Below, piece by piece: positions 1 through 7,096 of a stretch of 7,096 nucleotides of DNA. The notes under the pieces are model-generated. The model did not search any database, was not told the DNA's origin, and saw only the letters and a list, made by a program, of their open reading frames with translations. Origin of the DNA: an uncultured Acetobacteraceae bacterium (GTDB lineage Bacteria > Pseudomonadota > Alphaproteobacteria > Acetobacterales > Acetobacteraceae); the NCBI GenBank assembly GCA_903839965.1, contig CAIMEK010000863.1, positions 1-7,096 on the forward strand, in the 5' to 3' direction. A program made the position numbers and the translations under genes. Position 1 is the first letter of the stretch. Each line of letters starts with the position of its first letter.

Positions 1-164
1 CGAAGCGGCGCGTTCCGGGGTCGCTGGCCGCGGCGCTGTTCGCGCTGGCGCATGGCGCGTCGGTGCTGCGGGTGCAAGACGTGGCCGAGACGGTGCAGGC
101 GGTGCGGGTGTGGCAGGCGCTGGCCGACCTGACGACGCGGGTGAAGCCGCTGGGGGTCGTTTAG
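1..164 (+). CDS. folP: Dihydropteroate synthase, C-terminal end (partial)
   Basis: This is the last 53 codons of folP, read from base 3 to a TAG at 162-164; the 5' part lies outside the window. The enzyme joins 7,8-dihydropterin pyrophosphate to p-aminobenzoate in cytoplasmic folate synthesis. The fragment shows the family's last barrel segments: a PGSLAAAL helix start, then GASVLRVQDVAETVQAV, which matches the usual GA-x-I-L-R-V-H-D-V-x-E-T motif that closes the TIM barrel and holds the pterin pyrophosphate. One oddity is the normally conserved His of RVHDV, which is Gln here (CAA, 75-77). In many proteobacteria folP is followed by glmM; here it is followed by a hairpin and a convergent gene. 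The family call is strong despite the short length because the motif and the end of the protein fit. Confidence 0.85.
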   Translation, partial: KRRVPGSLAAALFALAHGASVLRVQDVAETVQAVRVWQALADLTTRVKPLGVV

Positions 165-176
165 GCCTGGCGGCGC

Positions 177-211
177 CCCACGCCCGCACGGCCGAGGGGT
201 GCGGGCGTGGG
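177..211. terminator. GC-rich hairpin between convergent genes
   Basis: A perfect 13-bp inverted repeat (177-189 pairing with 199-211, 9-nt loop) lies 12 nt after the folP stop and 16 nt beyond the stop of the converging DUF1127 gene. The position suits a bidirectional terminator. Neither side has a clear T-run, so efficient intrinsic termination is not proven; it could also act with Rho or simply stabilise 3' ends. Confidence 0.6.
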
Positions 212-227
212 CGTCGGGTGGGTCGGC

Positions 228-431
228 TCAGTTGTTGCGCATGTTGCGGCGCACGACGGCCGGGATGTCCTGGCGGTCGATGCCGATGTCGGCGAGCTGG
301 TAGTCGGTAAGGCCGCGCAGGGTGCCGATGGCCGAGACCTCCGCGAGGTAACGACGGAACCGGTGCACAAGCCCGCGAGCAGGCGTGCCCGATGTGTCGG
401 ACGGCGAAGATGAGTTGAAGAACAGTTGCAT
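228..431 (-). CDS. DUF1127 (YjiS-like) small protein
   Basis: This encodes a 67-residue small protein. The C-terminal half carries the DUF1127 signature: a basic amphipathic helix (RFRRYLAEV, residues 24-32) followed by LTDYQLADIGIDRQDI at 41-56, then a short basic tail ending RRNMRNN. The N-terminal 20 residues are Ser/Thr/Pro-rich and look disordered. There is no signal peptide or membrane segment. The ATG at 431 is preferred over an in-frame TTG at 440 because AAGGAA (complement of 441-446) sits 9 nt before the ATG but directly against the TTG. DUF1127 proteins are common, often multicopy, in alpha- and gammaproteobacteria. Some have been linked to stress and metabolic adaptation, but no general biochemical function is established. 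The gene stands alone, convergent with folP and divergent from the operon at 916. Confidence 0.85.
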   Translation of the reverse strand: MQLFFNSSSPSDTSGTPARGLVHRFRRYLAEVSAIGTLRGLTDYQLADIGIDRQDIPAVVRRNMRNN

Positions 432-452
432 GACGGCCAATTCCTTCGAGTG

Positions 453-468
453 GTGGTATCGCTACCAC
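453..468 (-). promoter_or_regulatory. Palindrome over the predicted start of transcription of the DUF1127 gene
   Basis: This is a perfect 6-bp inverted repeat GTGGTA-N4-TACCAC. The predicted transcription start from the -10 element at 472-477 falls at about 465, so the palindrome straddles or closely follows +1. That placement suits an operator for a dimeric repressor, or a small hairpin at the 5' end of the mRNA. It is a sequence pattern only; no regulator can be named. Confidence 0.3.
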
Positions 469-471
469 GCC

Positions 472-499
472 CATATGGAACCGGCAGGAAAAAGGTCAA
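472..499 (-). promoter_or_regulatory. Putative sigma-70-type promoter of the DUF1127 gene
   Basis: On the minus strand TTGACC (complement of 494-499; 5 of 6 matches to the -35 consensus) is followed after 16 nt by CATATG (complement of 472-477; 3 of 6 matches to the -10 box). A strong -35 with a looser -10 resembles many alphaproteobacterial housekeeping promoters. It would give a leader of about 34 nt ending in the AAGGAA ribosome site. Confidence 0.45.
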
Positions 500-711
500 T
501 GCTGGCCCGCCGCGCCGCGCCGGGGCCGCTGTGTTGCCAGGAGCGTATTTTTTCGCCGGCGGCGGGACGCATTGGAGCTTTCTTGCGCGAAAAGCGGACC
601 GGTCTTTTGGAACATTGCCGATCCCCGCCTTGCAAACCTGCCATGTATTTTGCGAATTTTGGCCAGGCGAATTGCCTACGGCCAGACGGCCGCTCGAAGG
701 TACCGTGTGCC

Positions 712-749
712 GGCCGATTTCGGTTGCGTGGCGGATCAGCCGAAAGGCC
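712..749. repeat. Imperfect inverted repeat (hairpin with 2-nt bulge)
   Basis: GGCC (712-715) and TTTCGG (718-723), separated by GA, pair with CCGAAA (740-745) and GGCC (746-749). This gives a 10-bp stem with a 2-nt bulge and a 16-nt loop. It covers the stop codon (736-738) of the possible minus-strand remnant. It might be that remnant's old terminator or an operator for the operon. There is no T-run on either strand. Confidence 0.3.
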
Positions 750-893
750 CGGCCTGTGTCGATATGAAGCGGTTGATCTCCGCCACCTGCGACAACCCGG
801 CGAGGTCTTCGCCAATGGGCTCGCGGGACTGCTGGCGGACCTGGACGGCCGCATACCCGAGGTCCAGTGTTGCCAAAGGTCCGCCGGTTTCAT
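736..893 (-). pseudogene. Possible 3' remnant of an unidentified gene
   Basis: On the minus strand an open frame ending in TGA at 736-738 reads into a stretch with protein-like composition, including SREPIGEDLAGLSQVAEINR. Over the 32 codons between about 769 and 864, by hand count, the codon positions are strongly biased: about 28 of 32 G/C at the third position and only about 12 of 32 at the second. That is the pattern of a real GC-rich gene. The same periodicity would also fit the + strand frame, which continues in frame into the gene at 916, so the strand is not settled. No start codon or ribosome site supports an intact gene. The layout loosely recalls the C-terminal end of IclR-type regulators, but I cannot establish a family. 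It could be a truncated regulator left when the operon was assembled. Confidence 0.2.
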
Positions 894-915
894 CCCGGGA
901 GGCTTGGGGCGCGCA

Positions 916-2076
916 ATGAAGATCACCAAGGTCGAAGCCGTGTTCGCCGATCGTTTCCTGTTCGTGCTCGTACAGACCGACCAGGGCATCACCGGCATCG
1001 GCGAGTCCGGCACATGGGGCCACCTCGAGGCCAGCGCCGCCGCCGTCGGGAAGTTTGCGGAGTATCTGGTGGGCAAGGACCCGCAGACCATCGAGCACCA
1101 TTGGAACGTCATGCTGCGCTTCTCCAACTTCACCGGCGCCGGCATCAACGGCGCCATCTCCGCCATCGACATCGCGCTGTGGGATATCAAGGGCAAAGCG
1201 CTCGGCGTGCCGATCTACCAGTTGCTCGGCGGCAAGGTGCGCGACAAGGCGCGGGTGTACGCCCACTGCAAGGGCCGCACGGCCGACAAGCTGGTGGCCC
1301 GCGCCAAGCGCCTGAAGAACGAAGGCTACACCGCGCTCGGATGCATGAACCCGTTTCTCGACGAAGGCTTCGACAGTCCCTGGTACCTCTCGCATACCGA
1401 GAAGATGCAGCAGGCAACCGACAACATCCGTCGCGTGCGCGAAGCGGTCGGCCCGCAGGTGGATTTGTGCATCGAGATCCACAGCCGGATGAACCCGGCC
1501 GAAGCCGTGGCCCTCGGCCGCGCGCTCGAACCGTACGCGCCGATGTTCCTGGAAGACCCCATTCGCCCGACCGGTCCCGATGCCATGGCGTGGGTGGCCG
1601 ACCATATCCCGATACCGGTCGCGACCGGGGAGCGCTTCGTGACGCTCTACCAGTTCCAGACATTGATGGCGCGGCGCGGCGCGGAGTACCTGCGGCCATG
1701 CCTGACCGTTTGCGGCGGCATAACCGCGGGCAAGAAGATCGCGGCGATGGCGGAGGCGCACGATATCCAGATCGCATTCCACAATCCGCTGTCGCCGGTC
1801 AGCCTGGCGGCCTGCCTGCAGCTCGATGCCTGCATCCCGAATTTCGCCATCCAGGAATATCCCTACGACAACGCCGATATCGAAGGTGCGGACGGGCTGC
1901 GCGGCAGCCGGCAGGTGTCCGGCCTGCCGCTGCCGGAGCGCGGCTTCATCGCCATTCCCGACCGGCCCGGCCTTGGCATTGAGCTGCCGGCGGATGTCAG
2001 GACCGCATACCCGCGGGTGGACCCCGGGCCAGTCGTCATGCGTCCGCATGTGGACGGATTTGTCGTCGAGGAGTGA
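916..2076 (+). CDS. Mandelate racemase/enolase-superfamily enzyme, galactonate dehydratase-like
   Basis: This encodes a 386-residue cytoplasmic enzyme, normal length for the family. It has the N-terminal capping domain (MKITKVEAVF to about residue 110) and then the TIM barrel. Barrel residues line up with E. coli D-galactonate dehydratase at a constant +4 offset (recalled numbering): metal ligands E187 (Asp183 in DgoD), E213 and E239, catalytic H189 and H289, and E314, seen in CIEIHSR, MFLEDP, ATGERF, FHNPLSPVS and IQEYP. The expected activity is Mg-dependent abstraction of an alpha proton from a carboxylate, usually with loss of water from a sugar acid. Substrate cannot be read from sequence. 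The first metal ligand is Glu where DgoD has Asp, and the Lys of the KxK motif of true racemases is absent (TALGCMNPF). The ATG is chosen because MKIT is the canonical start; the frame is open upstream but does not resemble the family. GGAGG lies 13 nt upstream. It is the first gene of the operon. Confidence 0.85.
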   Translation: MKITKVEAVFADRFLFVLVQTDQGITGIGESGTWGHLEASAAAVGKFAEYLVGKDPQTIEHHWNVMLRFSNFTGAGINGAISAIDIALWDIKGKALGVPIYQLLGGKVRDKARVYAHCKGRTADKLVARAKRLKNEGYTALGCMNPFLDEGFDSPWYLSHTEKMQQATDNIRRVREAVGPQVDLCIEIHSRMNPAEAVALGRALEPYAPMFLEDPIRPTGPDAMAWVADHIPIPVATGERFVTLYQFQTLMARRGAEYLRPCLTVCGGITAGKKIAAMAEAHDIQIAFHNPLSPVSLAACLQLDACIPNFAIQEYPYDNADIEGADGLRGSRQVSGLPLPERGFIAIPDRPGLGIELPADVRTAYPRVDPGPVVMRPHVDGFVVEE

Positions 2077-2235
2077 CGGCCCGGGTTAGCCGCCGGGGCC
2101 GGATCGCCTGGGGGTTGCCGTCGGCCGTGTGTGGACTTCCCCGGGGAGAAATGCTTTCGTCCGGCGCATGCACGCTGCGGCCCGAGCGTCCTCGGACGGC
2201 ATCGCGTCGTGCGCCGCAGGACGGAGCCTTCCCGG
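2077..2235 (+). other. Intercistronic spacer with hairpins
   Basis: This is a 159-nt gap between the first enzyme and the transporter genes. A GC-rich stem with one bulged base (2078-2084 with 2093-2100) begins right after the stop at 2076, and a perfect 10-bp palindrome TCCCCGGGGA lies at 2138-2147. Neither has a T-run, so they look more like partial attenuators or mRNA-stability elements than a full terminator. No clear promoter is seen. AGGACGGAG (2218-2226) precedes the GTG start of the permease. Confidence 0.4.
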
Positions 2236-3219
2236 GTGAGTGCGCAGAATGCAACCCTCTCCACCTTCATCATCCGCCGGTTCGCCGCCGCGGTGCCGAT
2301 GATTGTCGCCGTCGTCACGATCAACTTCCTGCTGATCCATCTCGCGCCAGGTGATCCGACCACGGTGTTTTTTGGCGATTTCGTGCCCTCGCAAGAGCAG
2401 GTGCAGGAACTTTCGCATCGCCTCGGGCTCGATCGGCCGCTGTACGTGCAGTATTTCACCTATCTGGCGACCTTGCTGCAGGGCGACCTCGGCTTTTCCT
2501 ACGTGGCGCAGACGCCGGTGCTGTCGCTGATCGTCGGGCGCGTGGGTGCGACCGCGCTGCTGATGCTGTCATCGCTTGCGGTGTTCACGGCGCTCGGAGT
2601 CTCGCTCGGTTCGTTGGTGGCCCGCAGGCCCTACTCGCCGGCCGACAACGTCAATGCGGTGCTCTCGCTGGTCGGCTACTCGATCCCGGTGTTCTGGCTT
2701 GGCCAGATCGCGCTGCTGCTGTTCTCGCTCCAATTGGGCGTGCTGCCGACGCAAGGCATGGTGAACGTACGCGCCGGCTACCAGGGATGGGACCATGTCA
2801 AGGACGTGGCGCTGCACCTGGTGCTGCCGGCCACCGTGCTCGGCATGCGGTATCTGGCCATCAATTCCCGGCTGATGCGCGCCAGCATGATAGAGGCGCT
2901 CGGCCAGGACTACGTGGTCGCCGCGCGCGCCAAGGGGTTGCGCGAACGCACCGTGCAGTTCCATGCCTTCCGCAACGCCGTGATTCCGGTGGTGACCATT
3001 CTCGGCACCAATATCGGCGAACTGCTGTCCGGCTCGGTGCTCATCGAGATCGTGTTCGGCTGGCCCGGGCTCGGGCGGCTGATGTACGACGCCATCTTCG
3101 CGCGGGACTACCCGGTGCTCATGGGGTTGTTCGTCTTCATTTCGGTCGGCGTCGTGATCGCCAATCTGGTCACCGACGTCGCCTATGGGGCGCTCGATCC
3201 GCGGGTGCGCCGGACGTGA
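2236..3219 (+). CDS. Dipeptide/oligopeptide-type ABC transporter permease (DppB/GsiC family)
   Basis: This encodes a 327-residue inner-membrane permease, the first of two that form the channel of a peptide-class (PepT) importer. Family hallmarks in order: an N-terminal transmembrane helix (about 16-36) directly followed by APGDP (37-41); the periplasmic motif LGLDRPLYVQY (63-73) and GDLGFS (83-88); hydrophobic segments at about 104-129, 141-164 (with PVFWLG at 151-156), 193-214, 255-280 and 294-318; and the cytoplasmic EAA-type loop YVVAARAKGL from 226, which docks on the ATPases. The GTG at 2236 is chosen because GGAG (2223-2226) lies 9 nt upstream and the length then fits. The open frame extends back to 2131, but the extra 35 residues are Arg-rich and unlike the family. 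The stop overlaps the next start by 4 nt (GTGA). The class carries di- and oligopeptides, glutathione, nickel, opines and sugars, so substrate is not determined. Confidence 0.92.
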   Translation: MSAQNATLSTFIIRRFAAAVPMIVAVVTINFLLIHLAPGDPTTVFFGDFVPSQEQVQELSHRLGLDRPLYVQYFTYLATLLQGDLGFSYVAQTPVLSLIVGRVGATALLMLSSLAVFTALGVSLGSLVARRPYSPADNVNAVLSLVGYSIPVFWLGQIALLLFSLQLGVLPTQGMVNVRAGYQGWDHVKDVALHLVLPATVLGMRYLAINSRLMRASMIEALGQDYVVAARAKGLRERTVQFHAFRNAVIPVVTILGTNIGELLSGSVLIEIVFGWPGLGRLMYDAIFARDYPVLMGLFVFISVGVVIANLVTDVAYGALDPRVRRT

Positions 3220-4049
3220 ACCTGGACGCGCTCTGGTATGCCTTCCGCAAGAACCGGCCGGCGGTGGTGGGCCTGGCGGGGCTCAGCGCCATGGTGCTGC
3301 TGGCGCTATTCGCCGCGTTGCTTGCGCCGGCGGATCCCATGGCGATGGGCGGCGCGTCGCTGCAGGCGCCCACCTGGCTGCACCTGATGGGAACCGACGA
3401 TCTTGGCCGCGACTCGCTCAGCCGCTTCCTGTTCGGCGCGCGGGTTTCGCTGACCGTCGGGGCGTTGGCGGCGGCGACCTCCTGCACGATCGGCATCTGC
3501 GTCGGCGCGACCGCCGGGTATTTTGGCGGCTGGACCGATCAGGTGCTGATGCGGTCGGCGGAGTTCATGGAGGTCATTCCGCGGTTTTTCCTCGCCATCC
3601 TCATCGTGGCCCTGTTCGGGGCGAGCGTGTTCATCATCATCGGCGTCATCGGGTTGCTGAGCTGGCCACAGATCGCCCGCCTCACCCGCGGCGAGTTCCT
3701 GACGCTGCGCGAACGGGAATATGTGGTGGCCGCGCGCGCGATCGGCATCGGCGACGGCAACCTGATCTTCGGCGAGATCCTGCCCAATGCGGCGCCGCCG
3801 CTGATCGTCATGGCAACGCTGCAGGTCTCCACGGCAATTCTGCTGGAGGCGGGGCTGAGCTTTCTCGGGCTCGGCGACCCGACGCGGCCGAGCTGGGGCC
3901 TGATGCTCAACAATGCGCAGCCGTTCATTCGCACGGCCTGGTGGCTGGCGTTCTTTCCGGGCATCGGCATCTTCCTCACCGTTGCGGCGCTGAACCTCGT
4001 GGGCGATGGGCTGGGCGACGTTCTCAATCCTCGCCTGCGCGGCCGGTAG
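3216..4049 (+). CDS. Dipeptide/oligopeptide-type ABC transporter permease (DppC/GsiD family)
   Basis: This encodes the second, 277-residue channel subunit. The N-terminus has a short basic stretch (AFRKNRP) and one membrane helix (about 17-37). Then comes the DppC signature LMGTDDLGRD (57-66) and a five-helix binding-protein-dependent transport domain. It has the EAA loop YVVAARAIGI (169-178) with the downstream ILPNA, and the typical C-terminal SFLGLGDPTRPSWG (215-228). Length is slightly short but within the family range. The GTG start at 3216 overlaps the upstream stop in GTGA. There is no good Shine-Dalgarno, so translation probably depends on ribosomes finishing the first permease. It pairs with that permease to form the heterodimeric pore. 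Confidence 0.92.
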   Translation: MNLDALWYAFRKNRPAVVGLAGLSAMVLLALFAALLAPADPMAMGGASLQAPTWLHLMGTDDLGRDSLSRFLFGARVSLTVGALAAATSCTIGICVGATAGYFGGWTDQVLMRSAEFMEVIPRFFLAILIVALFGASVFIIIGVIGLLSWPQIARLTRGEFLTLREREYVVAARAIGIGDGNLIFGEILPNAAPPLIVMATLQVSTAILLEAGLSFLGLGDPTRPSWGLMLNNAQPFIRTAWWLAFFPGIGIFLTVAALNLVGDGLGDVLNPRLRGR

Positions 4050-4056
4050 GGCGCCA

Positions 4057-5045
<989 letters not shown>

Positions 5046-5046
<1 letters not shown>

Positions 5047-6074
5047 TGGACACCGCGCTGGTCAGCGTCGAGGGCCTGACCAAGGTTTATGAAGGGGCGG
5101 GCCTGTTCGGGCGCCGGCGCTGGAGCGTGCAGGCGGTTTCCGATGTCAGCTTCACGATCCGCCGGGGCGAGACGTTTGCCCTTGTCGGAGAGTCGGGATG
5201 CGGCAAGTCCTCGATCGCGCGGCTGGTGCTGCGGCTGATGGAACCGACCGCGGGCCGCATCTGCTTCGCCGGGGAACCGCTTGCCGCGATGAACCGGACG
5301 CAACTGAAGGCGCAACGCCGGCGCATGCAGATCGTGTTCCAGGACCCGATGGCCTCGCTCAATCCGCGCAAGACGATCGGGCACATCCTCGGCCAGCCGC
5401 TGGCGGTGCATCGCGGCGGCCGGCCGGCGCATTATCTGGACGAGATCCACCAGGCGCTGGACCTCGTCGGACTCCGCCCGCCCGAGCAATTCATCCGCCG
5501 CCTGCCGCACGAATTCAGCGGCGGGCAGCGGCAGCGGATCGCGATCGCGCGGGCCCTGATGCTGCGGCCGGAGCTGATTGTCGCCGACGAGCCGGTATCG
5601 GCGCTCGACGTTTCCATCCGCGCGCAGATCCTGGCGTTGATGAAGCGCCTGCAGGGGGAGCTTGGCCTCACCTATCTGTTCATCACGCACGACCTCGGCG
5701 TGGTGCGCTCGATCGCGCATCGGGTGGCGGTGATGTATCTCGGCAAGATCGTCGAGATCGGCGACGTCGCGTCCATCTTCGTGGCGCCCCGGCATCCGTA
5801 TACGGCTGCCCTGCTGTCGGCTTCGCCGATCCCGGATCCGCAGGTGAGCTGGCGCCACCGGCGCATCGTCCTGAAAGGCGATGTGCCTTCGCCGGCCAAC
5901 CCGCCGTCGGGCTGCCGGTTCCATCCGCGCTGTCCCGCGGCGATGCCGCTCTGCGGCACGGTCGCACCGCCGACGCGGGAGGTGGCACCTGGCCACCTCG
6001 TCGCGTGCCATTTGAACGATGCGGCGATGGCGGCCAATGCCGCTTGCTTCAGGTCAGAAAGGACGCAGCGATGA
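5046..6074 (+). CDS. Dipeptide/oligopeptide-type ABC transporter ATPase (DppF/OppF family)
   Basis: This encodes the second, 342-residue ATPase, partner of the preceding one. The N-terminus carries the DppF-type insert before Walker A (GLFGRRRWSVQAVSDVSF), then Walker A GESGCGKS (48-55), Q-loop FQDPMASLNP, signature FSGGQRQR (157-164), Walker B IVADEPVSALD with D181/E182, and H-loop H215. The C-terminal domain has PRHPYTAALL followed by GCRFHPRCP and a later ACH, giving four conserved cysteines at 290, 296, 303 and 321. The start is uncertain by two codons: ATG at 5046 (1-nt overlap, TGATG) or ATG at 5040 (7-nt overlap). No good ribosome site is visible for either, so coupling to the upstream gene is likely. 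The stop overlaps the next start by 4 nt (ATGA). Confidence 0.93.
6058..6063 (+). promoter_or_regulatory. Strong ribosome binding site of the methylaspartate ammonia-lyase gene
   Basis: AAAGGA lies 7 nt before the ATG at 6071, inside the end of the DppF-type gene. It is the clearest Shine-Dalgarno in the operon. It fixes the start and suggests the lyase is translated both by coupling and independently. Confidence 0.6.
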
Positions 6075-7096
6075 TCATCAGCGATCTGTTCGCGACCCGC
6101 ATACGGTCGGGCTACTTCAACAAGGATCTCGCTGCCATCAAGGCCGGCCCGCAGGCGGACGGCTTCGCCTATCTTGGGCCGCCGGTAACGCCGGGCTTCA
6201 CCGAGATCATCCAGGCCGGTGAAGGCATTTCGGTGCTGCTGGTGCTGGCGGATGGCAGCGTCGCCTTCGGCGATTGCGTCGACGTCATCCTGGCCGGCCT
6301 CGGCGGGCGCGATCCGGTGTTCCGCGCCGACGCGCATATCGGGGTGATCGAAGGCGCGCTGCGCGACCTGCTGGTCGGGCAGGACGCAAGCCGGTTTCGC
6401 CCGCTGGCCGATGCGGTCGAGGGTTTCCGCCATGCCGGCAAGCCGCTCCACACGGCCGTGCGGTATGGCGTGAGCCAGGCGTTGCTGAATGCCGCCGCGC
6501 TGGCCAACCGGCTGACCATGGCCGAGGTGGCGGCCGGCGAGTACGGCACGACCCTGCCCATGCGGCCGCTGCCGGTGCTCGCCTCGTGCCTGACGCACGA
6601 CTACCTGCAGATCGACCGCATGATCATGAAGCGGGCGGAACTGCTGCCGCATTCCGCCTTCCACATCGCCGAACGCGACCTCGGCGCCAAGGGCGAGAAG
6701 TTCCTCGACTATGCGGAGTACCTGGCCAGGCGGGTGCGGGCGCTCGGCGGCGAAAGCTACCGGCCGATCATTCACCTCGACGTCTACGGCACGATCGGCG
6801 AGTTGTTCGCCATGGACCTGGACGCCGTGGTCGACTATCTCGGCAAGACCAAGGCGGCGGTGGGGGGCCTCGACCTGCTGGTGGAAACGCCGGTGCTGTG
6901 CGCCACCAAGGCCGGGCAGATCGAGGCCTTCCGGGCCCTGCGCCACAAGATCGAGGCGAAGGGCGTCGCGGTCCGCATCATCGCCGACGAATGGTGCAAC
7001 ACGCTGCAGGACATCCGCGAATTCGCCGAGGCCGAGGCGATCGACTTCGCCCAGGTGAAGACGCCCGACCTCGGCGGCGTCGGCAATTCCATCGAC
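6071..7096 (+). CDS. mal: Methylaspartate ammonia-lyase (partial, 3' end outside the window)
   Basis: The window holds 342 codons of an enzyme usually about 413 residues long. It reversibly removes ammonia from threo-3-methyl-aspartate to give mesaconate (EC 4.3.1.2), using Mg in an enolase-fold barrel. The N-terminal domain has GEGISVLLVLADG (about 50-62), GGRDP and HTAVRYG. The active site matches the Clostridium tetanomorphum enzyme almost residue for residue (recalled numbering in parentheses): H194 (194), metal ligands D237 (238) in HLDVYGTIG, E272 (273) and D306 (307) in IADEWCNT, Q328 (329), and catalytic base K330 (331) in VKTPDLGGV. The Thr-Cys pair near 360 would lie beyond the edge. 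One difference is the segment after the second metal ligand, ETP where the clostridial enzyme has EGP. The gene overlaps the ATPase by ATGA, so it belongs to the transporter operon. No glutamate mutase is in the window. Confidence 0.92.
   Translation, partial: MIISDLFATRIRSGYFNKDLAAIKAGPQADGFAYLGPPVTPGFTEIIQAGEGISVLLVLADGSVAFGDCVDVILAGLGGRDPVFRADAHIGVIEGALRDLLVGQDASRFRPLADAVEGFRHAGKPLHTAVRYGVSQALLNAAALANRLTMAEVAAGEYGTTLPMRPLPVLASCLTHDYLQIDRMIMKRAELLPHSAFHIAERDLGAKGEKFLDYAEYLARRVRALGGESYRPIIHLDVYGTIGELFAMDLDAVVDYLGKTKAAVGGLDLLVETPVLCATKAGQIEAFRALRHKIEAKGVAVRIIADEWCNTLQDIREFAEAEAIDFAQVKTPDLGGVGNSID

Larger units (their letters stand above)
500..915. other. Long gap upstream of the operon; no intact gene
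   Basis: No convincing complete gene is seen in this 416-nt stretch. The left part (about 540-690) is visibly richer in A/T than its surroundings, including TATTTTTTCG near 547 and ATTTTGCGAATTTTGG near 647, as expected for a control region. A direct repeat GCGAATT occurs at 652-658 and 667-673. A weak + strand promoter candidate is TTGCAA (630-635) with GCGAAT (652-657), spacing 16, but it is not good enough to call. The right part (about 769-866) has coding-like codon periodicity and is described separately. The operon promoter must lie here or further upstream. A GGAGG at 898-902 is the likely, rather distant, ribosome site of the gene at 916. Confidence 0.5.

Noticed and set aside
110..310. 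Small + strand open frame overlapping the end of folP
   Set aside because: It is out of frame with folP, spans the hairpin, and is Gly/Arg/Cys-rich with no recognisable domain.
385..915. N-terminal extension of 177 codons in frame with the enolase-superfamily gene
   Set aside because: The extra residues are Arg/Cys-rich and unlike the family, most of them lack coding periodicity, they overlap the DUF1127 gene and its promoter, and the protein has the canonical MKIT start at 916.
736..2049. Long minus-strand open frame antisense to the enolase-superfamily gene
   Set aside because: It is the codon-aligned mirror of the real gene, a common artefact in GC-rich DNA. Its residues beyond about 900 only reflect the sense codons. 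Only the 736-893 tail was kept, as a weak remnant.
2041..2055. Short inverted repeat CGTCC-N6-GGACG near the end of the enolase-superfamily gene
   Set aside because: It has only 5 bp, lies inside the coding sequence, has no T-run, and is expected by chance in GC-rich DNA.
2131..2235. Earlier GTG start for the first permease
   Set aside because: It would add 35 Arg-rich residues not seen in the family and lies in the hairpin-containing spacer. The GTG at 2236 has a better placed GGAG and gives the usual N-terminus.
2151..2354. Small + strand open frame with ATG at 2151 after GGGGAG
   Set aside because: The spacing of GGGGAG to the ATG is only 2 nt, the product is Arg/Pro/His-rich without family features, and it runs over 100 nt into the first permease in a different frame.
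5672..6946. 424-codon minus-strand open frame across the DppF-type and lyase genes
   Set aside because: It is antisense to two well-supported genes whose catalytic motifs are intact in the + strand, so it is a shadow frame.

Overview
The window is GC-rich DNA, about 65% or more by eye, with strong G/C preference at third codon positions. It comes from a proteobacterium. An alphaproteobacterium is the most likely source, judging from the DUF1127 protein and the folP tail, but this is an inference from gene style and not a sequence match. Almost everything lies on the + strand. The exception is one small gene near the left end.

Left part (1-915). The window opens in the last 53 codons of folP (dihydropteroate synthase). 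A 13-bp GC-rich hairpin follows, shared with the end of a converging small DUF1127 gene (228-431, minus strand). That gene has a recognisable promoter upstream and a palindrome over the predicted transcription start. From about 500 to 915 no intact gene is visible. The right-hand third of this gap keeps coding-like codon periodicity and may be a gene remnant.

Main part (916-7096). Six co-oriented genes form one apparent metabolic operon. The order is an enolase-superfamily (mandelate racemase / galactonate dehydratase-like) enzyme; a complete set of membrane and ATPase subunits of a dipeptide/oligopeptide-type ABC importer (two permeases, two ATPases); and methylaspartate ammonia-lyase, cut by the right edge after 342 codons. 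From the first permease onward the genes overlap or nearly touch (4-nt overlap, 7-nt gap, 1-nt overlap, 4-nt overlap), so translational coupling is likely. A 159-nt gap separates the first enzyme from the transporter.

How it may work (inference). The importer brings in a small organic solute. Two enzymes sharing the enolase fold, a dehydratase-type and an ammonia-lyase, act on it or on its products. The lyase has all the active-site residues of the clostridial enzyme that can be seen in the window, so 3-methylaspartate-like chemistry (giving mesaconate plus ammonia) is credible. No glutamate mutase, periplasmic solute-binding protein or dedicated regulator lies inside the window. The true substrate is unknown, and these gaps make the cluster interesting.
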